Positions 1-8,814 of a DNA stretch of 44,128 nucleotides are shown piece after piece; position 1 is the first letter of the stretch; each line of letters begins with the position of its first letter. The notes below the pieces were generated by a model. That model was not told the DNA's origin. It saw only the letters and a list, made by a program, of their open reading frames with translations, and did not search any database. A program made the position numbers and the translations under genes. The stretch is from Sandarakinorhabdus cyanobacteriorum (GTDB lineage: Bacteria; Pseudomonadota; Alphaproteobacteria; Sphingomonadales; Sphingomonadaceae). The DNA lies in the NCBI RefSeq assembly GCF_002251755.1, contig NZ_NOXT01000107.1, positions 21,544 to 65,671 of the forward strand. The letters are read 5' to 3'.

Positions 1-98
1 GCAGGCGCCGCGCCTGCCACTTTGGGCCAAGGCTCCCGCCCCCTCCGCCTCGCGTTGCTCGGCACCTCCCCCAGAGGGGGAGGACCGACCTGCGCGTC
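1..98. repeat. REP-like palindromic intergenic sequence (partial)
   Basis: No gene is seen here. The stretch holds two small inverted repeats: a 7-bp stem at 1-17 with a 3-nt loop, and a perfect 8-bp stem at 65-83 (CCTCCCCC, loop AGA, GGGGGAGG). The second one, with its flanks, recurs at 37944-37962. It lies just downstream of the minus-strand MAPEG gene and continues past the window edge, so its full extent is unknown. Confidence 0.6.
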
Positions 99-545
<447 letters not shown>

Positions 546-579
546 GAAAAAACCCTCCCTGGTTATGGCAGGGAGGGTT
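546..579 (-). terminator. Rho-independent terminator overlapping the MAPEG ribosome binding site
   Basis: Read on the minus strand, an 11-bp perfect stem (arms 569-579 and 551-561, 7-nt loop) is followed by a run of six T residues at 552-547. It lies just after the stop codon of the deoxyhypusine-synthase-like gene, so it should end the polyamine transcript. The last T is followed by one base and then the ATG of the MAPEG gene, and the 3' arm carries its GGGAGG sequence. Folding would therefore also hide that ribosome binding site. Confidence 0.8.
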
Positions 580-603
580 CTTCCTTTTCAGCGGGAAGTC
601 AAA

Positions 604-1686
604 TCAGGCGAACAGCTTCCCCCAAGCGCGCTTGGCGCGGGTCTTCCAGTGGCCGCGGTGATAGGCGTCGCTCGCGAGCAGCGGCATCACGCTGCCGGCT
701 TCGGCGAACACCATCTGCTCGATGCCGGTGTTGACCTTGCCCCACGAGGCGGCTTCCTGCAGCGTGGAGGACGAGCAGGCACCATCCCGCACGTCGGCCA
801 CGGTGATCTGCACGGCATATTTGTGCACTTCCACATCATGGTGGCCCAGGATTTCGGCGCACACCACCGTGTCCTGGATGAAGTTCTTCGGCACGCCGCC
901 GCCGATCATCAACAGGCCGGTGGTGCCAGCCTTGATCTTGATCTCGGTCAGCTCACGGAAATCGGCGATGGCATCCAGCATCATATAGGGCTGGCCGGCC
1001 TTGGCGCGGTCCACCTGGTGCTTGACGAGGCCGAACCCGGCCGAGCTGTCGACAAAGGCCGGGCAGAAGATCGGCACATCATGCTCATAGGCGAGCTTGA
1101 CCAGGCTGTTGTCCTTCTTGCCGTGCTCAACCAGATATTTGCCCATCTCGCGGATGAACTCGCGGCTCGAATAGCCGCGCGGTTCCAGCGTGTTGGCAAT
1201 CTCGCCGATGGTGTGATCGGTCTGCTGCAGCGCCTCTTCGTCGATATAGGTGTCATAGATGCGGTCGATCAGCAGCGAGCGCAGCGTGTCGTCATCCGGC
1301 ACTTCCAGGGCCTGATAATGCTTGTGGCCCAGGCCTTCGAAGAAATCCATGTCCACGATCGATGCGCCGGTGGCAACGATGCCGTCGACCATGTTGTTGC
1401 GCACCAGCTCGGCATAAAGATCCATGCAGCCGCCGGCCGAGGTGGAGCCGGCGATGACCAGGAAGATGGTGCAATCCGGGTCCTGCAGCATCTGGTTGTA
1501 GATGGCAGTGGCGCGGGCCAGATCGCGGCTGGTGAAGCTCATCTTCGACATGCCGTCGATGATCGGGCGGGCGTCAAAGCTGGTGATGTCGATATGTTCA
1601 ACCAGGGTGGACAGCAGCTCGGCCTTGCGCTGGCGCTCGGCCGGGCTGAGTTCGGTCACAACATGGTTCAGCGTTTCGGTGCTCAT
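604..1686 (-). CDS. Deoxyhypusine synthase family protein (possible homospermidine synthase)
   Basis: A 360-residue protein of the deoxyhypusine synthase family. Eukaryotic members move an aminobutyl group from spermidine to a lysine of eIF5A using NAD and a catalytic lysine in an SWGK motif. That motif is present (SWGK, K317), together with a glycine- and serine-rich stretch (AGSTSAGG) near residue 80. Bacteria have no eIF5A, and bacterial members have been linked to polyamine synthesis, especially homospermidine. The upstream ornithine decarboxylase on the same strand supplies putrescine, which supports that reading. The ATG at 1684-1686 was chosen because GGGAG lies about eight nt upstream and the N-terminus MSTETLNHV fits; an upstream in-frame ATG at 1728 has no such site. 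The substrate is not proved by sequence. Confidence 0.82.
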   Translation of the reverse strand: MSTETLNHVVTELSPAERQRKAELLSTLVEHIDITSFDARPIIDGMSKMSFTSRDLARATAIYNQMLQDPDCTIFLVIAGSTSAGGCMDLYAELVRNNMVDGIVATGASIVDMDFFEGLGHKHYQALEVPDDDTLRSLLIDRIYDTYIDEEALQQTDHTIGEIANTLEPRGYSSREFIREMGKYLVEHGKKDNSLVKLAYEHDVPIFCPAFVDSSAGFGLVKHQVDRAKAGQPYMMLDAIADFRELTEIKIKAGTTGLLMIGGGVPKNFIQDTVVCAEILGHHDVEVHKYAVQITVADVRDGACSSSTLQEAASWGKVNTGIEQMVFAEAGSVMPLLASDAYHRGHWKTRAKRAWGKLFA

Positions 1687-1808
1687 GGGTGTGCTCCCGG
1701 AAAAGTGCGTGATGGCCCGGCGTTCCAAACGAAACGCCGCCCGCGGCCGGGGGAGTCCGGCGCCGAGCGGGGAAGCGGCCCCCGCAAGCGCTGCGGGGGC
1801 CTGAAGAC

Positions 1809-3011
1809 TCAGTGTTGGCGCAGCTGGATAATCTTGTCCGGCGACTCTTCCGTGACAGCGTAGAGCGTGTCCATCGGTTCATCCGAAACCATCACCGTCT
1901 CGCCGGCGGTGAAGCCGTTGAACCCGGTGCGCATGGCCGCGCCATAGGCGCCCAGCATGCCGATCTCTATATAGTCGCCAGCCGCGATGTCGGCCGGCAG
2001 GGCGAAGGGACCGCGCATATAGTCCATGTCATCGCAGGTCGGGCCCCAGAAGCTGAACTCCATGGGCTTGGCCCGCGATGCCTCTTCGCGCACCAGCGTC
2101 ACCGGGAACCGCCAATCAATATGCGCGGCATCGAACAGGGCGCCATAGGCACCATCGTTGATGTAGAGTACATCGCCCTTGCGCGCTTCCACCCGCACCA
2201 GCACCGACGAATATTCGGCGCACAGTGCCCGGCCGGGTTCGCACCACAGCTCGGCGGAATAGGAAATCGGCAGCGCTTCGAAACCGCGGTGGATGACCTC
2301 GAAATAGGCTTCCAGCCGGCCCGGCTCCATGCCCGGATAGACGGACGGGAAGCCGCCGCCGACATCCACGATGTCAACGGTCACACCCGCCGCCACGATG
2401 GCCGCACGCACCTGGGCGAGGGCATCGCCATAGGCCTGGGGGCTCATCGCCTGGCTGCCGACATGAAAGCAGATGCCCAGCGCATCGGCGACCTGGCGGG
2501 CGGCCATCAGCACGGGCGCGGCTTCATCGGCCGGCACGCCGAACTTGGAGGCGAGGGACAGTTTCGAGTGGGAGGACGACACCCGCAGCCGCACGCACAA
2601 GGTGAGATCGGTCGCCGCCACGCCATCACGCGCGGTCGCCGCCACGATCTTGTCAAGCTCCTCGATCGAATCGAGGCTGAACACGCGCACGCCGTGGGTG
2701 TGATAGGCCTCGGCGATGGCTTCGGGCGCCTTCACCGGGTGCATGAAGCACAAGGTGGCGTTGGGCGCCACGTCGCGCACCAGCCGCACCTCAGCGATGG
2801 AGGCGACGTCAAAATGCGTCAGCCCCGCATCCCACAGGGTGCGGATCAGATCGGGCGAGGGATTGGCCTTCACGGCATACATCGACGTGCCCGGAAACTT
2901 CGACATGAAGAAACGGGCAGCGCGGCGTGCGGCGTGCGGGCGAACAAGGGTGGCTGGCTGCGTCGGACGCAGAGACAGCGCTACCCCCAGCGCGTTATGG
3001 TGCTTGAGCAA
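1809..3011 (-). CDS. odc: Ornithine decarboxylase, alanine-racemase-fold (group IV)
   Basis: A 400-residue PLP-dependent decarboxylase that should convert ornithine to putrescine. YAVKANP holds the PLP-binding lysine (K48). The HVGSQ stretch, the GGGFP phosphate-binding loop and GPTCDDMDYM with the catalytic cysteine (C326) are all present; the CDxxD form favours ornithine or lysine over diaminopimelate. I place the start at a TTG (3009-3011) because GGAGG lies nine nt before it. The next in-frame upstream candidate, a TTG at 3035, comes before that site. The C-terminal half carries the GAYGAAMRTGFNG barrel motif. The deoxyhypusine-synthase-like gene follows after 122 nt, suggesting a shared polyamine transcript. 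A lysine/ornithine dual specificity cannot be excluded. Confidence 0.88.
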   Translation of the reverse strand: MLKHHNALGVALSLRPTQPATLVRPHAARRAARFFMSKFPGTSMYAVKANPSPDLIRTLWDAGLTHFDVASIAEVRLVRDVAPNATLCFMHPVKAPEAIAEAYHTHGVRVFSLDSIEELDKIVAATARDGVAATDLTLCVRLRVSSSHSKLSLASKFGVPADEAAPVLMAARQVADALGICFHVGSQAMSPQAYGDALAQVRAAIVAAGVTVDIVDVGGGFPSVYPGMEPGRLEAYFEVIHRGFEALPISYSAELWCEPGRALCAEYSSVLVRVEARKGDVLYINDGAYGALFDAAHIDWRFPVTLVREEASRAKPMEFSFWGPTCDDMDYMRGPFALPADIAAGDYIEIGMLGAYGAAMRTGFNGFTAGETVMVSDEPMDTLYAVTEESPDKIIQLRQH

Positions 3012-3148
3012 CTCAAGGGACCTCCGGGTGGGCAAAGCATGTCGCTGCTGCGCGCTTGAACGGATGAGGCCGAAACCCCGCCCGGTCGATCGCCGGCATT
3101 GACACCAAAGCTGCCTTGCGGTGGAAGTCCCATGGGGCAGCGCCGCGT

Positions 3149-3177
3149 TTGTTATGAAAGCATGACGGCCGTGTAAA
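3149..3177 (-). promoter_or_regulatory. Candidate sigma70-type promoter for ornithine decarboxylase
   Basis: On the minus strand a TTTACA box (3177-3172) and a TAACAA box (3154-3149) are separated by exactly 17 nt. The TTG start of the decarboxylase is about 130 nt downstream, so the leader would be long for a simple promoter. No other good candidate was seen in the gap. Assignment is by eye. Confidence 0.4.
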
Positions 3178-3270
3178 GCGATTTTTTGTTACAGCGAAAA
3201 ATGCGCTTTTGCGTTGCCCTTTCAAGGGCTTGCCCCAGGGTGTCGCTGCAACTGAAAAGGCCGTTTTTCA

Positions 3271-4245
3271 ATGACTTCCCCCGTCACGCTCGCCGATGTC
3301 GAAATTGCCGCAGCCCGGCTGGGCATTTGGCCGGTGCGCACCCCGCTGTTGAATTCGCCGGCGCTTGATGCCCTGTGCGGCGGCCGCATCTGGCTGAAGC
3401 CCGAGAATCTGCAGCACACCGGCAGCTTCAAGTTCCGCGGCGCCATGAACCGCCTGCTGGCGATTCCGGCCGAGGCGCGGGCCGGCGGCGTGGTCGCCTA
3501 CTCCTCCGGCAATCATGCCCAGGGCGTGGCGCGCGCCGCCCGATTGCTGGGCATGCCGGCCACCATCGTGATGCCCAGCGATGCGCCCAAACTGAAGGTG
3601 GAGCGCACCCGCGCCGATGGCGCCGAGATTGTCTTCTATGACCGGCTGACCGAAGCCCGCGAAACCATCGCCGCCGGCATTGCCGAAGCCAAGGGCGCGC
3701 TGATCGTGCCGCCGTTCGCCGATCCGCTGATCATCGCCGGGCAGGGCACCGCCGGGCTGGAGGCGGTCACCGATCTTGCCGCCAGGGGCGAAACCGCCGA
3801 TCTGGCGCTCACCTGCTGTGGCGGCGGCGGCCTTTCGGGCGGGTTCGCCGCCGGCAGCCAGTTGCCCACCGTGATCGTCGAGCCCGAAGGCTATGATGAT
3901 GTCTGCCGCAGCCTGGCCGCCGGCCGCATCCTGCCGGTGGAAAACCCCGGCCCCACCCGCTGCGACGCGCTGCAGACCCTGCGCATGGCCGAAATCACCT
4001 TCGCCACACTCACCCACCATGGCGCCACCGGCGTGTCGGTGAGCGAGGCCGAGGTTGCCCGCGCCGTCGCCTTCGCCTTCCGCGAGCTGAAGCTGGTGGT
4101 GGAGCCTGGCGGCAGCGTCACCCTCGCTGCACTGCTGGCCGGTAAGGTCGACGTGAAGGGCAAGACGGTGATCGCCATCCTGTCGGGCGGAAACATCGAT
4201 CCCGAGGTGATGGCCGCCTGTCTTGCCGAAGCCGGTCATGCCTGA
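3271..4245 (+). CDS. Threonine/serine dehydratase (PLP fold type II)
   Basis: A 324-residue enzyme of the threonine dehydratase/serine racemase group. It should deaminate L-threonine to 2-oxobutanoate and/or serine to pyruvate. SFKFRGA carries the PLP lysine (K54), SSGNHAQG is the substrate-binding loop, and CCGGGGLSGG is the glycine-rich phosphate loop. There is no C-terminal ACT domain, so this is not the long, isoleucine-inhibited biosynthetic IlvA; it resembles catabolic TdcB or eukaryotic-type serine racemase. ATG at 3271 follows an AAAAGG sequence. The stop codon overlaps the next gene's start by one base, so the two are probably translationally coupled. Confidence 0.85.
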   Translation: MTSPVTLADVEIAAARLGIWPVRTPLLNSPALDALCGGRIWLKPENLQHTGSFKFRGAMNRLLAIPAEARAGGVVAYSSGNHAQGVARAARLLGMPATIVMPSDAPKLKVERTRADGAEIVFYDRLTEARETIAAGIAEAKGALIVPPFADPLIIAGQGTAGLEAVTDLAARGETADLALTCCGGGGLSGGFAAGSQLPTVIVEPEGYDDVCRSLAAGRILPVENPGPTRCDALQTLRMAEITFATLTHHGATGVSVSEAEVARAVAFAFRELKLVVEPGGSVTLAALLAGKVDVKGKTVIAILSGGNIDPEVMAACLAEAGHA

Positions 4246-4892
4246 TGGACAACGGCGCGCCGGCAGACCAACCCAGGGCCGGGCTCGAGGCATCGCTTGG
4301 ACGCCTCGGCGCGCGGCTCGTCTGGGCCGTCGTGGCCGTCATCGCGGCGCTGATGCTGTTCATCCTGTTCGCCCCGCTGCTGGGCATCCCCGAGAATCGC
4401 CGGCTCAGTGCCGACATTGCCGCCTTTGACCAAACCGCACGCACCTCCCCGCCGCGCCAGCTGACCGGCCATGCCAATTGGCAGACCGAGCGCTACCCCG
4501 GTCGCGGCGGCGGACGTTTCAGCTTTCCCGGCTTTGACCTTTATTTGCTCACCGGCAAACGGCTGCGCTTTTCGTGCGTCGCTGCAACCGCCTGTCCGCC
4601 CGCCGGCACCCAGGCGGCGGCATTGCCCGATGCGGTGCGCATATCCTTTGTCGAGACTGCCAGCGGCTATCGCCTGCCGCTCGAGATCCGCGACATGGCG
4701 GGCCGGATCATCATCAACCGCGCCGCCGCCCTGGCCGCGATCGACCAGCAGGCGGCGTGGGAGCGGGCACACCCCTATGATCCGTCGGCCGACCACCGGC
4801 TGTTTGCCGTGTTCCTGCTGATCTTTGCCGGATTGGGCTGGTCAATCTGGCGCGACGGCAAGCGCCGGGGACAGGCACCGCCTCCGCGCTGA
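4245..4892 (+). CDS. Hypothetical membrane-anchored protein with two TM segments
   Basis: I do not recognise this 215-residue protein. It has a short N-terminal cytoplasmic stretch, a strong hydrophobic segment at about residues 24-47, a roughly 135-residue middle region and a second hydrophobic segment at about 184-203 ending in a basic tail (RDGKRRG). The middle region is probably periplasmic and contains a cysteine pair (SCVAATACP) that could form a disulphide. The start ATG overlaps the TGA of the dehydratase gene by one base, implying coupled translation. Coding is supported by the overlap and by GC-rich third positions. No function is proposed. Confidence 0.65.
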   Translation: MDNGAPADQPRAGLEASLGRLGARLVWAVVAVIAALMLFILFAPLLGIPENRRLSADIAAFDQTARTSPPRQLTGHANWQTERYPGRGGGRFSFPGFDLYLLTGKRLRFSCVAATACPPAGTQAAALPDAVRISFVETASGYRLPLEIRDMAGRIIINRAAALAAIDQQAAWERAHPYDPSADHRLFAVFLLIFAGLGWSIWRDGKRRGQAPPPR

Positions 4893-4947
4893 TACGGAGT
4901 TGCCGACCTCGGTCTGCCGGGCCACCATGCCCGCAATCGACGCCCGT

Positions 4948-4961
4948 AAAGGGCGCCCTTT
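4948..4961. repeat. 14-bp perfect palindrome upstream of the DUF2189 gene
   Basis: The bases AAAGGGCGCCCTTT read the same on both strands. The site lies 14 nt before the DUF2189 start codon. It overlaps a second possible stem (CGCCC, loop GTAAA, GGGCG at 4941-4955), so two structures are mutually exclusive. It could be an operator or a leader hairpin; the sequence alone does not decide. Confidence 0.5.
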
Positions 4962-4975
4962 GGGGGGACAGGCCA

Positions 4976-5770
4976 ATGGCCATTGCCAATCCCGGTGCCG
5001 GCACCACCCAGGCCTTGCGCCGCCAGGTGGCGCATGATCTGGGCCTTGCCGATCTGAAATCAGCACTGGCCGCCGGCTGGCAGGATTATCGCGCCCAACC
5101 CCAGTTCGGGCTGGGCTTTGCCGCGGTCTATGTGCTGGTCGGGTTGGCGCTCGCCTGGGTGATGGCCGGGCGCGGCGATCTATTCTCCCTGATCCCGGCG
5201 GCGGCCGGCTTTCCGCTGCTGGCGCCTTTCTGCGCCGTCGGCCTTTACGAGGTGAGCCGGCGGCGGGAACGTGGCCTGCCCTTGCGCTGGCCGCCGGTGC
5301 TCGGCGCGCTCAAGGGCCATGGCGATCAGCAGTTGCTGGCGGTGGGCGTGGTGCTGTTCGTCGCCTTCGGCTTCTGGCTGATGATTGCCCACGGCATCTT
5401 CGCCGTCGCGCTGGCCGAATCCGGCGCCAAATCCGAATCGCTGGCCTTTCTGCTCACCCCGTCGGGCGCCATCATGCTGCTGGTCGGCGGCGGCGTTGGC
5501 AGCATCATCGCGCTGGCCTTCTATGCCGCCACCGTGATCAGCCTGCCGATGCTGGTGGACCGCGATGTCGATTTCCTCAGCGCCATCATCACCAGCTTTG
5601 CCGTCGTCAGGGCCAATCGCACCGTCATGCTGGCCTGGGCGGTGCTGATCGCCGCTGGCCTGTTCGTGGCCATGCTGCCGCTGTTCCTTGGCCTGCTCGT
5701 GGTGCTGCCGGTGCTCGGCCACGCCACTTGGCATCTCTATCGCCGCGCCGTGCAGGCCGCGCCCGCCTGA
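4976..5770 (+). CDS. DUF2189 domain-containing membrane protein
   Basis: A 264-residue polytopic inner-membrane protein with about six hydrophobic segments, at roughly 47-67, 70-92, 117-141, 156-178, 184-200 and 215-242. The pattern LADLKSALAAGWQDY near the N-terminus, the PFCAVGLYEVSRRRERG loop and the final HATWHLYRRAV match the DUF2189 family, whose function is unknown. ATG at 4976 is preceded by a GGGGGG sequence. The gene is 83 nt behind the two-TM protein gene and may share its transcript. Its TGA abuts the stop codon of the convergent glpD gene with no base between them (TGATCA). Confidence 0.82.
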   Translation: MAIANPGAGTTQALRRQVAHDLGLADLKSALAAGWQDYRAQPQFGLGFAAVYVLVGLALAWVMAGRGDLFSLIPAAAGFPLLAPFCAVGLYEVSRRRERGLPLRWPPVLGALKGHGDQQLLAVGVVLFVAFGFWLMIAHGIFAVALAESGAKSESLAFLLTPSGAIMLLVGGGVGSIIALAFYAATVISLPMLVDRDVDFLSAIITSFAVVRANRTVMLAWAVLIAAGLFVAMLPLFLGLLVVLPVLGHATWHLYRRAVQAAPA

Positions 5771-7294
5771 TCACATGGCGCCGGGCCGGGCAAAGCGATG
5801 CCCGGTCGGAATTTCCGTCGCCGCCACCGGCTCCTCGCCAAACCAGCGCGCCACCTCGGCCTGCGCGGCGGCATCCAGATGCAGGCCTAGCTTGGTGCGC
5901 CGCCACAGCACATCGGCGCTTGATTGCGCCCATTCCTGGCTGCGGAAATAGTCCAGCTCGGCCTCGAACACGCCGCCCAGGTTGCGGCCCAGCCCGCCGG
6001 CCAGCAGCGCCTCGGCCGGGGCGCCAATGGTGGTCGCCAGCCGCTTGATCAGCTTGGGATCAAAATTGGCCTCACGCCGCTGCAACGTCTCCAGCCAGCG
6101 CTTGAAGGCGGCCTGGCCATGCTCGCCGCGCGCCCGTTCGATGGCACCGCCGGGCAGGGGGGCACTGCCGGTCCAGGGTTTCGATTTGGGCGCAATCCGC
6201 GCCATCACATCCTCGGCCAGCATGCGATAGGTGGTGATCTTGCCGCCGACCACGGTCATCGCGTCCAGCCCGGCATGTTCGACCAGCCGGTAATCGCGGG
6301 TGGTTTCCTTGTCGCCCTTGCCGGTTTCCAGGATCAGCGGCCGCACGCCGACGAAGCGGTGTACCACATCATCCGGAGTCAACGGCCGCGCCAGGTAACG
6401 GTTGGCAGCCGCCAACAGATAGTCCACCTCGGCATCGCTCACCGCCGCATCTTCGGGCCGCTGCACATCGCCTTCGGTGGTGCCGATCAACGAATAATCC
6501 CGCTCATAGGGGATGATGAAGATGATGCGGCCATCGGGCTGCTGCAGCATGAAGGCATCGCGGCCCAGGTGCACCCGCCGCGTCACGATATGGCTGCCCT
6601 GCACCAGCCGCAGCGGCGGCGCATCATTCAGGCCCATCACCCGCCGCGCCACATCCTCCGCCCACGGCCCGGCCGCGTTGATCAGGCGCAGGGCGCGGAT
6701 CTGGCGGCCATCGGCCAGCGTGATTTCCCAGACATCGCCGACGCGGGCGGCACGGGCCACCGGCGTGCGCGGCAGCACCAGCGCGCCGCGTTCGCGCGCA
6801 TCCTTCAGATTTTCCACCACCAGCCGGGCATCATCCACCCAGCCATCCCAATATCGCATGGCGCTGCGATAATCGCTGGCCAGCGCGCGGCCGGCGCGCT
6901 CGCTGCGCAGATCGATCTTCGCTGATCCCGGCACCACTTCGCGCCGGGCCAGATTGTCATAAAGGAAGGTGCCCAGCCGTAGCAGCCATTCGGGGCGCAT
7001 GCCCGGCGCGTGCGGCAGCACGAATGGCTGTGGCCACGTTATGTGCGGCGCGATGTCGAGCAGCACCTCCCGCTCCGCCAGCGCCTTTCGCACCAGCCCA
7101 AAGGCATAATATTCCAGATAGCGCAGGCCACCATGGATCAGCTTGGTGGAAGCCGAAGAGGTGGCGCCACCCACATCGCCGGCATCGATCACCGCCACCG
7201 AAAAGCCGCGCCCGGCGGCATCGCGGGCAATGCCGGCGCCATTGATGCCACCGCCAATGATGGCCAGATCGAAGAGGGTGTTGATATCGCTCAC
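5771..7294 (-). CDS. glpD: Aerobic glycerol-3-phosphate dehydrogenase
   Basis: A 507-residue FAD-dependent, membrane-associated enzyme. It oxidises sn-glycerol-3-phosphate to dihydroxyacetone phosphate and passes electrons to the quinone pool. The N-terminal dinucleotide fold (IIGGGINGAGIARDAAGRG) binds FAD. The motif SASTKLIHGGLRYLEYY and the later TVVGGKITTYR are hallmarks of GlpD, and the length is normal for the family. The start is a GTG at 7292-7294 with AAGG just upstream. It is divergent from glpK with only 41 bp between the two starts. Neither a glpF facilitator nor a glpR repressor gene is visible nearby. Confidence 0.95.
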   Translation of the reverse strand: MSDINTLFDLAIIGGGINGAGIARDAAGRGFSVAVIDAGDVGGATSSASTKLIHGGLRYLEYYAFGLVRKALAEREVLLDIAPHITWPQPFVLPHAPGMRPEWLLRLGTFLYDNLARREVVPGSAKIDLRSERAGRALASDYRSAMRYWDGWVDDARLVVENLKDARERGALVLPRTPVARAARVGDVWEITLADGRQIRALRLINAAGPWAEDVARRVMGLNDAPPLRLVQGSHIVTRRVHLGRDAFMLQQPDGRIIFIIPYERDYSLIGTTEGDVQRPEDAAVSDAEVDYLLAAANRYLARPLTPDDVVHRFVGVRPLILETGKGDKETTRDYRLVEHAGLDAMTVVGGKITTYRMLAEDVMARIAPKSKPWTGSAPLPGGAIERARGEHGQAAFKRWLETLQRREANFDPKLIKRLATTIGAPAEALLAGGLGRNLGGVFEAELDYFRSQEWAQSSADVLWRRTKLGLHLDAAAQAEVARWFGEEPVAATEIPTGHRFARPGAM

Positions 7295-7335
7295 GCGCCT
7301 TCCCTAACGGCCTTTCTGGTCCTAGAAAAGGCGAC
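7295..7335. promoter_or_regulatory. Divergent glpD/glpK control region with imperfect dyad
   Basis: Only 41 bp separate the two start codons. They must hold both ribosome binding sites (GGGAAGG for glpD on the minus strand, AAAAGG for glpK on the plus strand). An imperfect inverted repeat (arms 7310-7317 and 7324-7332) sits in the middle and could be an operator or a hairpin. There is little room for two full promoters, so at least one must lie inside the opposite coding region. Confidence 0.5.
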
Positions 7336-8814
7336 ATGACAGATCAGCTCATCCTCGTGCTCGATGCGGGCACCACCTCCACCCGTGCGATTGCCTTTTC
7401 GGGCAGCGGCGACATCATCGCCAGCGCGGGCCGCCCGATGACGCAACATTATCCCGCCAGCGGCTGGGTGGAGCATGACGCAGGCGAGATCTGGGACCTG
7501 TCAAAGGCCTGCCTCGAGGAGGTGGCTACCACGGTCGGCATCGATCGCATTGCTGCCATCGGCATCACCAACCAGCGCGAAACCATCTGCTTCTGGGATC
7601 GCACCACCGGAGAGCCGCTGAGCCACGCCATCGTCTGGCAGGATCGCCGTACCGCTGATTATTGTGCCCAATTGAAGGCCGCCGATCCCGGCCTCGAACC
7701 GCGGGTGCAGGCCAAGACCGGCCTGCTGCTCGATCCCTATTTCTCCGCCACCAAGATCCGCTGGGCGCTGGACAATTGGCCGATGGTTGCCGACGCCGCC
7801 CGGGATGGCCGCCTGGCCGTGGGCACGGTCGAAAGCTGGCTGATCTGGAAATTGAGCGGCGGCACGGCGCATGTCACCGATGCCACCAACGCCAGCCGCA
7901 CCCTGTTGATGGATCTGGCCAGCTGCGAATGGGATGCAGACCTGATTGCCCTGTTCGGCGTGCCGGCGGCGGCCTTGCCGGCCATCACCGATTGCGCCGG
8001 CACGCTCGCCCACACCGGCCTGCTCGGCCGCCCGGTGCCGATCACCGGCGCAGCCGGCGATCAGCAAGCCGCCGCGATTGGCCAGGGCTGCCTCACCGCC
8101 GGCGCGCTGAAGGCCACCTATGGCACCGGCTGCTTCCTGCTCGCCCATGCCGGTCCCACCGCGCCGGTCTCGCGCAACCGGCTGCTCTCCACCGTCGCAT
8201 GGCGGCTGGGCGGCAAGCCGGCCTATGCGCTGGAAGGCGCGATCTTCGTCGCCGGATCGGCGGTGCAATGGCTGCGCGACGGGCTGGGCATCATTGCCAG
8301 CAGCGCCGAATCCGAAAGCCTGGCCCAAAGCGTGGCCGACAATGGCGGCGTCAGCTTCGTGCCCGCGCTGGCCGGCCTCGGCGCGCCCTATTGGAACCCG
8401 GATGCGCGCGGCCTGATCTGCGGCCTGTCGGGCGGCACCACCCGCGCCCATATCGTGCGCGCCGCACTGGAGGCGCAAGGCCAGCAGACCGCCGATCTGG
8501 TCGATGCGCTCGCCGCCGATGGCGTTGCCGCAGCCCGCCTGCGCGTGGATGGCGGCATGGTGGCCAACAACTGGCTGTGCCAGGATCTGGCCGACAGCCT
8601 GGGCCTGGTGGTGGAACGGCCGCGCGTCATTGAAACCACCGCCATGGGCGCTGCCATGCTGGCCGGCGTGGGCGCCGGCCTGTTTGCCGATCTGGAAAGC
8701 GCCGCCGCCGCCATGGCCGCCGCCGATCGCAGCTTCCACCCCGCCATCGATGCCGCCGCCCGCGGCCTGCGCCGGGCGCAATGGCAGGCGGCCATCGCCC
8801 GCGTGCTGGCCTGA
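7336..8814 (+). CDS. glpK: Glycerol kinase
   Basis: A 492-residue kinase of the FGGY family that phosphorylates glycerol to sn-glycerol-3-phosphate, the GlpD substrate. VLDAGTTSTRAIAF is the N-terminal ATP/phosphate motif. QDRRTADYC and GAAGDQQAAAIGQ follow in order. ATYGTGCFLL, GLGAPYWNPDARG and LRVDGGMVANNWLCQ are the C-terminal FGGY signatures. Length and domain order are normal. The start ATG lies five nt after AAAAGG. The TGA overlaps the ATG of a small downstream membrane peptide by one base. Confidence 0.96.
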   Translation: MTDQLILVLDAGTTSTRAIAFSGSGDIIASAGRPMTQHYPASGWVEHDAGEIWDLSKACLEEVATTVGIDRIAAIGITNQRETICFWDRTTGEPLSHAIVWQDRRTADYCAQLKAADPGLEPRVQAKTGLLLDPYFSATKIRWALDNWPMVADAARDGRLAVGTVESWLIWKLSGGTAHVTDATNASRTLLMDLASCEWDADLIALFGVPAAALPAITDCAGTLAHTGLLGRPVPITGAAGDQQAAAIGQGCLTAGALKATYGTGCFLLAHAGPTAPVSRNRLLSTVAWRLGGKPAYALEGAIFVAGSAVQWLRDGLGIIASSAESESLAQSVADNGGVSFVPALAGLGAPYWNPDARGLICGLSGGTTRAHIVRAALEAQGQQTADLVDALAADGVAAARLRVDGGMVANNWLCQDLADSLGLVVERPRVIETTAMGAAMLAGVGAGLFADLESAAAAMAAADRSFHPAIDAAARGLRRAQWQAAIARVLA

